Shown one piece after another: positions 58,774-64,000 of a stretch of 64,000 nucleotides of DNA. The first letter of the stretch is position 1, and the number at the start of each line of letters is the position of its first letter. The DNA lies in contig NZ_AXWS01000008.1 of assembly GCF_000482785.1 (NCBI RefSeq), positions 620,001 through 684,000 on the forward strand. Direction: 5' to 3'. This DNA comes from Derxia gummosa DSM 723. GTDB lineage: Bacteria > Pseudomonadota > Gammaproteobacteria > Burkholderiales > Burkholderiaceae_E. Below the pieces are notes generated by a model. It saw only the letters and a list, made by a program, of their open reading frames with translations. It made no database searches and was not told the DNA's origin. The position numbers were made by a program, and so were the translations under genes.

Positions 58774-60548
58774 CGGAATTCCTCGCGTCCAACATGGCGC
58801 CCGTGATGTTCGGCGGGCTGATCTTCTTTCTGCTGGTCGGCTTTCCGGTCGCGTTCTCGCTCGCGGCCTGCGGCCTGTTCTTCTCGATCGTCGGCATCGA
58901 GCTGGGCGTGCTGCCGCCGTCGCTGATGCAGGCGCTGCCGCTGCGCATCTTCGGGATCATGCAGAACGAGACGCTGCTGGCGATCCCGTTCTTCACCTTC
59001 ATGGGGCTCATCCTGGAGCGCTCCGGCATGGCGGAAGACCTGCTCGACACGATCGGCCAGCTGTTCGGCCCGATCCGCGGCGGTCTGGCCTATGCGGTGA
59101 TCTTCGTCGGCGCGATGCTCGCGGCCACCACGGGCGTGGTCGCGGCCTCGGTCATCTCGATGGGGCTGATCTCGCTGCCGATCATGCTGCGCTACGGCTA
59201 CGACCGCCGCGTCGCCTCGGGCGTGATCGCCGCGTCGGGCACGCTGGCGCAGATCATTCCACCGTCGCTGGTGCTGATCATCATGGCCGACCAGCTCGGC
59301 AAGAGCGTGGGCGACCTCTACAAGGGCGCCTTCGTTCCGGGCTTCGTGCTGACCGGCCTGTACGTCGGCTACATCCTGCTCGTCACGATCTTCAGGCCGC
59401 AGATGGCGCCGGCGCTGCCGGCCGAGGCGCGCACGATCCGCGAGGACGACGGCACGAGCGGCCTGAAGTCGCTCGGCGTGCTGACGGTGGTGTCCACCGC
59501 CGCCGCGATCTTCTTCGCGAAGTCGCGCCCGGCCGCGACGCCGACCGATGAACTCATCGTCACCTCGATGTGCGTGGGCATCGGCATCGCCTTCGTGCTG
59601 TCGCTCGCCAACAAGCTGTTCCGGCTCAGGCTGCTGAGCAACATGGCGGAGCGCGTGACCTTCGTGCTGATCCCGCCGCTGGCGCTGATCTTCCTCGTGC
59701 TCGGCACCATCTTCCTCGGCGTCGCGACGCCGACCGAAGGCGGCGCGATGGGCGCGGTGGGCGCGCTGATCATGGCCTTCTCGCGCCGCCGGCTCGACAT
59801 CAAGCTCATGAAGCAGGCGATGGACAGCACGCTCAAGCTGTCGTGCTTCGTCGTGTTCATCCTGCTTGGCTCGACGGTGTTCAGCCTCGTGTTCCAGGGC
59901 GTCGATGGGCCGCGCTGGGTCGAGCATCTGCTCACGCAGCTGCCCGGCGGCCAACTCGGCTTCCTGATCGTGGTGAACCTGCTGATCTTCGTGCTCGCGT
60001 TCTTCCTGGACTTCTTCGAGCTGAGCTTCATCGTCGTGCCGCTGCTCGGGCCGGTGGCCGAGAAGCTGGGCATCGACCTCGTCTGGTTCGGCGTGCTGCT
60101 CGCGGTCAACATGCAGACCTCGTTCATGCATCCGCCGTTCGGCTTCGCGCTGTTCTATCTGCGCTCGGTCGCGCCCATCAAGGACTACATCGACCGCATC
60201 ACCGGCAAGCAGGTGGCGCGCATCGAGACCACGCAGATCTACTGGGGCGCCGTGCCCTTCGTGATCATCCAGATCGTGATGGTCGGTCTGATCATCGCCT
60301 TCCCGGGCATCGTCGGCACCACGGCGGTCGAGGCCGGCACGATCGACCCCGACAAGGCGCTCCAGGAAATGACCACGCCCGGCGGCGAAGACCCGTTCGC
60401 ACCCCAGCCCTACGAGACGCCCGCCGAACCCGGTGCCGCTCCCAGGTCCGACGGTGCCGCTCCCGCCGCGCCGGCCACCGAGCCGGCGCCCGAGGAAGAC
60501 CCGATGAAGGCTCTGGAACGCGAACTCAAGAACGAAAAGAAGAACTGA
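58770..60548 (+). CDS. TRAP transporter large permease (DctM-like), extended
   Basis: 592 residues, well over the usual 425-435. The DctM core has 12 or more TM helices (APVMFGGLIFFLLVGFPVAF, IPFFTFMGLILERSGMAEDL, TPTEGGAMGAVGALIMAF). The extra length comes from an inserted hydrophilic loop and two TM segments after IFRPQMAPAL and from a Pro/Ala-rich, acidic tail at 550-592 (QPYETPAEPGAAPRSDGAAP). Together with the small subunit it takes up an organic acid with Na+. The start overlaps the small permease stop by four bases. Confidence 0.93.
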   Translation: MTEFLASNMAPVMFGGLIFFLLVGFPVAFSLAACGLFFSIVGIELGVLPPSLMQALPLRIFGIMQNETLLAIPFFTFMGLILERSGMAEDLLDTIGQLFGPIRGGLAYAVIFVGAMLAATTGVVAASVISMGLISLPIMLRYGYDRRVASGVIAASGTLAQIIPPSLVLIIMADQLGKSVGDLYKGAFVPGFVLTGLYVGYILLVTIFRPQMAPALPAEARTIREDDGTSGLKSLGVLTVVSTAAAIFFAKSRPAATPTDELIVTSMCVGIGIAFVLSLANKLFRLRLLSNMAERVTFVLIPPLALIFLVLGTIFLGVATPTEGGAMGAVGALIMAFSRRRLDIKLMKQAMDSTLKLSCFVVFILLGSTVFSLVFQGVDGPRWVEHLLTQLPGGQLGFLIVVNLLIFVLAFFLDFFELSFIVVPLLGPVAEKLGIDLVWFGVLLAVNMQTSFMHPPFGFALFYLRSVAPIKDYIDRITGKQVARIETTQIYWGAVPFVIIQIVMVGLIIAFPGIVGTTAVEAGTIDPDKALQEMTTPGGEDPFAPQPYETPAEPGAAPRSDGAAPAAPATEPAPEEDPMKALERELKNEKKN

Positions 60549-60600
60549 GATCGAGAAATCCGCGGCGCGGTTCGCAGGTCCGTGCCGCCACCGATCCCCG

Positions 60601-60620
60601 GCCGGGCAAGCTCCCGGCCA
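60601..60620 (+). terminator. GC hairpin between permease and binding-protein genes
   Basis: GGCCGGG/CCCGGCC arms with a six-base loop, placed in the 94 bp gap just before the GAGGAG ribosome site. Such hairpins can stabilise the downstream mRNA and raise binding-protein yield. Confidence 0.4.
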
Positions 60621-60642
60621 CCACCCGAGGAGACAGCAGCAA

Positions 60643-61725
60643 ATGGAACGTCGATCGTTCATCGGCAAGACCGGCCTCGCCGGCATCCTGGCCGCCGGCA
60701 GCGCGCCGGCCATCGTCCATGCCCAGACCGCGCTGCGCTGGCGACTCGCGTCGAGCTTCCCGAAGTCGCTCGACACGATCTACGGCACGGCCGAAGTGTT
60801 CGCCAAGAAGGTGGGCGAGCTGTCGGGCGGCAAGTTCCAGATCTCGGTGCATGCGGCTGGCGAGCTGATGCCGGCCTTCGGCGTCGTCGATGGCGTGCAG
60901 CAGGCCACCGTCGAGATGGCGCACACGGCGCCCTACTACTTCTTCGGCAAGGACGACACTTTCGCCCTCGGCTGCTCGATTCCGTTCGGCCTGAACTCAC
61001 GCCAGATGACGGCGTGGATGTACGAGGGCAACGGCCTCAAGCTGATGCGCGCCTTCTACGCCAAGTACGACATGATCAGTTTCCCGGGCGGCAACTCGGG
61101 CGCGCAGATGGGTGGCTGGTACCGCAAGCAGGTCAAGTCGCTGGAGGACATCAAGGGCTTGAAGATGCGCATCTCCGGCTTTGCCGGAAAGGTGCTGGAG
61201 CGCATGGGCGGCGTGCCGCAGAGCCTGCCGGGTGGCGAGATCTACCAGGCGCTCGAAAAGGGCACGATCGACGCGGCCGAATGGATCGGCCCGTATGACG
61301 ACCTGAAGCTCGGCTTCAACAAGGTGGCCGGCTTCTATGCCTATCCGGGCTGGTGGGAAGGCGGTCCGCAGTTCGACTTCTTCATCAACCACAAGGCCTA
61401 CGAAGGGCTGAGCGCCGAATACAAGGCCATCGTCGAGGCGGCTTCGGCCTACGCCCACATCGACATGCAGGCCAAGTACGACCAGCGCAATCCGATCGCG
61501 CTCAAGACGCTCGTCGCGGGTGGCACCAAGGTCGTCCCGTTCCCGAAGGACGTGATGGATGCGGCCTTCAAGCATTCGATGGACATCTACAGCGAGCTGA
61601 ACGCCAAGAATCCCGAGTGGAAGAAGATCTACGAAGACCTCGCGGCCTTCCGCAAGGACCAGAACCTCTGGTTCCGCTTTACCGAGGCCACCTTCGATCG
61701 CTACATGCAATCGGTGCAGCTGTAA
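60643..61725 (+). CDS. TRAP substrate-binding protein DctP-like 1
   Basis: 360 residues. It has a twin-arginine-type signal (ERRSFIGKTGLAGILAAGSA), then the periplasmic binding fold (WRLASSFPKSLDTIYGTAEV, VEMAHTAPYYFFGKDDTFAL). The ligand-site block AAEWIGPYDDLKLGF resembles alpha-keto-acid-binding TRAP proteins such as TakP. GAGGAG lies nine bases upstream. It is followed by a strong terminator. A second, close copy is at 62924. Confidence 0.93.
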   Translation: MERRSFIGKTGLAGILAAGSAPAIVHAQTALRWRLASSFPKSLDTIYGTAEVFAKKVGELSGGKFQISVHAAGELMPAFGVVDGVQQATVEMAHTAPYYFFGKDDTFALGCSIPFGLNSRQMTAWMYEGNGLKLMRAFYAKYDMISFPGGNSGAQMGGWYRKQVKSLEDIKGLKMRISGFAGKVLERMGGVPQSLPGGEIYQALEKGTIDAAEWIGPYDDLKLGFNKVAGFYAYPGWWEGGPQFDFFINHKAYEGLSAEYKAIVEAASAYAHIDMQAKYDQRNPIALKTLVAGGTKVVPFPKDVMDAAFKHSMDIYSELNAKNPEWKKIYEDLAAFRKDQNLWFRFTEATFDRYMQSVQL

Positions 61726-62181
61726 TTGACCGATTTCCGGCCTGATTGGCCGGGCAATCTCCGGAACGGTCGGCATCGCGAGATGCCGGCCGTTTTGCAT
61801 TTGGACTGAACAAACCCGGCTGGCACAGCGGAAACAATGAATTCCGCACGGAATCGGCCTTTCTCCGGCCCGGCCTGCTGGCAGGTCATGACGGCGGTTT
61901 CAGGAGCGAGGCGGATGTCGTTGGTGCTGTCGCCCGTCGTGCCGTGTGACGTGTTTCCGCAGGCAAGCGTGACGGATTTGCCGGCCCTGTGGCGGCCCGT
62001 CGCGGCGTGAGCGTGCATTCGCAAGTGAATTGCCGACTATTTCTCTTTCCCATGCCGGTGCGGGATTGGATTCGGCGCCCAAGATGTAAAAGGATTGTGT
62101 TTGGTGTTGCAATCAACCGATCGAATGTGCTTCCGCAATTCGCCGGGCATTGCAGGGCCTCATCCTCGGAATCAGAGAAAC
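61726..62181. other. 456 bp intergenic region with terminator
   Basis: It holds the terminator at 61765-61796 and a perfect dyad ATTCCGCACGGAAT at 61841-61854. It is lower GC than the flanking genes. Open frames on either strand lack recognisable protein features. Confidence 0.5.
61765..61796 (+). terminator. Intrinsic terminator of the TRAP operon
   Basis: 13-base arms AACGGTCGGCATC/GATGCCGGCCGTT (one G-T wobble) around GCGA, followed by TT and G. It starts 40 bases after the binding-protein stop. Confidence 0.85.
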
Positions 62182-62832
62182 ATGTCAGGGCTGCCGAAAG
62201 AAACGGTCGAATCGATGGATATCGACGGCCAATGGTCCGCGCAAACGCACGCGGCGGACCGCATCCAGGAATCGCCGAAATGGCCGGCGCATCGTCCGGC
62301 GCCCGATTTCCGCGCCCACGAACGGGCCTTCGTCAGGCGGCTGCTGCTGCTCATGCTGCTGTCGAGCCTGTACTTCGTGCTCGGCTGGCAGCGGCTCCAG
62401 CCCGAATCGGTGGCGCGCTGGCTGGCGCCCGACCACGCCGAGATGCAGGAACCGGCGCGCGAGAACTGCGCCCGCTACGCCGAGGACGTGAACTACGAGA
62501 TCGTGCCGCTGGACCGCGAGCTGAGCGCGGCGACGGATCGCGGGCGCGCAGGCATCTGCGCCTGGCGCGCCGAGATTGCCGACATGCTGGGCATCGCCTC
62601 CGGCGCGGGCACGACCGAGATCGCCGGCCTCGAGGTGGAGCAGGCCGGCTTCCCGTGGTCCGAGGTGGAGGTGACGCTCACGCGGCGCAGTCTTGCGCGG
62701 CTGCCGGATGGCCGGCTGCGCCGTCTCACGAGCGACGAGCGACTGCGGGTGCGCAACGTGCTGTTCGGGCGCGAGATTGTCCATGTGGCGGTGCGCGTGC
62801 GGCTTGACGACGATCGACCGACGGGTTTCTGA
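62182..62832 (+). CDS. Uncharacterised single-pass membrane protein
   Basis: 216 residues. A charged N-terminal region (MSGLPKETVESMDIDGQWSA) precedes one TM helix (about residues 54-72; RLLLLMLLSSLYFVLGW). The C-terminal domain is soluble and acidic/basic mixed (GTTEIAGLEVEQAGFPWSEV, RLTSDERLRVRNVLFGREIV), probably periplasmic. No family was recognised. It lies between the two binding-protein copies, so it may serve the second transport system. ATG 62182 is preferred; a Met at 62215 is possible. Confidence 0.6.
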   Translation: MSGLPKETVESMDIDGQWSAQTHAADRIQESPKWPAHRPAPDFRAHERAFVRRLLLLMLLSSLYFVLGWQRLQPESVARWLAPDHAEMQEPARENCARYAEDVNYEIVPLDRELSAATDRGRAGICAWRAEIADMLGIASGAGTTEIAGLEVEQAGFPWSEVEVTLTRRSLARLPDGRLRRLTSDERLRVRNVLFGREIVHVAVRVRLDDDRPTGF

Positions 62833-62923
62833 ACGGTCGGAACGACAGGTCGGCGCAGTTACCATCGCGTCCCCCGCGTGCGTGTGCGCGCGGCGCAATC
62901 CAAGAACGCTCAGGAGTACGCGC

Positions 62924-64000
62924 ATGCAGCGACGCGCTTTCATTGGCAAGACCGGCGTGGCCGGCATCCTGGCCGCGGGTGCCGCCCCGGCCGTGGTCCA
63001 TTCGCAATCGACGATCCGCTGGCGTCTGGCCTCCAGCTTCCCCAAGTCGCTCGATGCGCTGTTCGGCACCTCGGAACACCTCGCGAAGAAGGTGTCCGAC
63101 ATGACCGGCGGCAAGTTCCAGATCTCGGTGCACGCGGCTGGCGAGCTCGTCCCGCCCTTCGGCGTGGTGGACGCGGTCCAGAACGAGACGGTCGAGATGG
63201 CGCATACCGCGCCCTACTACTTCTTCGGCAAGGACGACACCTTCGCCATCGGCTGCGCGATTCCCTTCGGCCTCAACTCGCGTCAGATGACGGCGTGGAT
63301 GTTCGAGGGCAACGGCCTCAAGCTGATGCGCGAGTTCTACGGCAACTACAACATCGTCAACCTGCCGGGTGGCAACACGGGCGCCCAGATGGGCGGCTGG
63401 TATCGCAAGCAGGTCAAGTCGGTGGCCGACATGAAGGGTCTGAAGATCCGCATCTCGGGTTTCGCCGGCAAGATCGTCGAGCGCATGGGCGGCGTGCCGC
63501 AGAGCCTGCCCGGCAACGAGATCTACCAGGCGCTCGAAAAGGGCGCGATCGACGCGGCGGAATGGACGGTGCCCTACGACGACCAGAAGCTCGGCTTTCA
63601 GCGCGTCGCGCCGTTCTATCACTACCCTGGCTGGTGGGAAGGCGGCCCCGAGCTCGACTTCTTCATCAACAGCAAGGCCTGGAACGCGCTGCCGGCCGAG
63701 TACCGCGCGGTGCTCGAAGCGGCCGCGAGCAGCGCCCACGTGTGGATGCAGGCGCGCTACGACGCCCATAACCCGGCGGCGCTGAAGCAACTCGTGCAGG
63801 CCGGCACCAAGGTGGTCGGCATGCCGAAGGACGTGCTGGACGCGGCCTTCAAGCACACGATGGACATCTGCAACGAGCTGAGCGAGAAGAACCCGCACTG
63901 GAAGAAGGTCTACGCCGACTATTCGGCGTTCCGCAAGGACCAGAACCTGTGGTTCCGCTTCTGCGAGGCGGGCTTCGACCGCTACATGCAGGCGGCGTCG
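62924..64000 (+). CDS. TRAP substrate-binding protein DctP-like 2, 3' end cut
   Basis: 359 residues are visible and the window ends before the stop. It has a twin-arginine-type signal (RRAFIGKTGVAGILAAGAA) and near-identical body to the protein at 60643 (KFQISVHAAGELVPPFGVVD, VEMAHTAPYYFFGKDDTFAI). The ligand-site block differs, EWTVPYDD instead of EWIGPYDD, which suggests a changed substrate. AGGAG lies seven bases upstream. It probably ends within a few codons, as in the copy. No permease follows in the window. Confidence 0.92.
   Translation, partial: MQRRAFIGKTGVAGILAAGAAPAVVHSQSTIRWRLASSFPKSLDALFGTSEHLAKKVSDMTGGKFQISVHAAGELVPPFGVVDAVQNETVEMAHTAPYYFFGKDDTFAIGCAIPFGLNSRQMTAWMFEGNGLKLMREFYGNYNIVNLPGGNTGAQMGGWYRKQVKSVADMKGLKIRISGFAGKIVERMGGVPQSLPGNEIYQALEKGAIDAAEWTVPYDDQKLGFQRVAPFYHYPGWWEGGPELDFFINSKAWNALPAEYRAVLEAAASSAHVWMQARYDAHNPAALKQLVQAGTKVVGMPKDVLDAAFKHTMDICNELSEKNPHWKKVYADYSAFRKDQNLWFRFCEAGFDRYMQAAS

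Overview
The window is GC-rich DNA with dense, mostly same-strand gene runs, short or overlapping gene junctions and G/C-biased third codon positions. The content points to a betaproteobacterium of the order Burkholderiales: alaC-hom-thrC next to molybdopterin genes and clpB, a FimV-like protein, PPK2, TRAP transporters, and a peptide-biosynthesis locus of the type known from Burkholderia. The assignment is an inference from gene content and order. No rRNA, tRNA, insertion sequence, CRISPR array or integrase was seen.

Positions 1-9242 are mostly housekeeping: a Bcp-type peroxiredoxin (cut by the window edge) and an Mth938-like protein on the minus strand, then a plus-strand run for amino acid metabolism (alaC, a GNAT gene, hom, thrC), nicotinamidase, and Mo-cofactor genes (mobB, moaD, moaE), ending with a lipoprotein resembling vanadium haloperoxidases. 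Positions 9358-16975 hold rlhA with a coupled unknown gene, ppk2, a secreted protein, prfC, and two DUF4398-type envelope lipoproteins, one with an OmpA domain. Positions 17330-22625 are a minus-strand secretome block: an 834-residue esterase-like/GDPD protein whose domains appear interleaved, two paralogous secreted proteins around a proline-rich one, and a PEP-CTERM protein with repeats. A methyl-accepting chemotaxis protein and clpB (with a sigma-32-like promoter) follow.

Positions 27454-41929 contain a small unknown protein, a patatin-like phospholipase, mobA, a DUF1178 protein, a 98-residue unknown, a fimV-like gene, a tesA-like esterase divergent from a ybbA-like ATPase, nnr, a dadA-like oxidoreductase and a fused 5-oxoprolinase.

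Positions 41937-57883 are the most interesting part: a thiazole/oxazole-modified microcin (TOMM/LAP) island. The plus-strand core is an FHA-domain protein, a 1278-residue kinase/degenerate-cyclase/AAA/TPR fusion, two tandem nitrile-hydratase-leader-like precursor proteins, and a fused E1-like/YcaO cyclodehydratase. Divergent from it lie a winged-helix/nSTAND1/TM/TPR regulator and an unknown 234-residue protein. Downstream are two paralogous winged-helix/FlgO-like proteins, a 57-residue acidic protein and a 205-residue unknown. No dehydrogenase, protease or exporter is visible, so the product could be azoline-only or be processed by enzymes encoded elsewhere. I infer a phospho-signalling circuit (kinase plus FHA) that controls peptide production.

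Positions 58183-64000 are a TRAP uptake locus (small and large permeases, two near-duplicate substrate-binding proteins separated by a membrane protein) preceded by a GntR-type operator-like sequence. A palindrome, TGCAA-N4-TTGCA, recurs across the window inside and outside genes.
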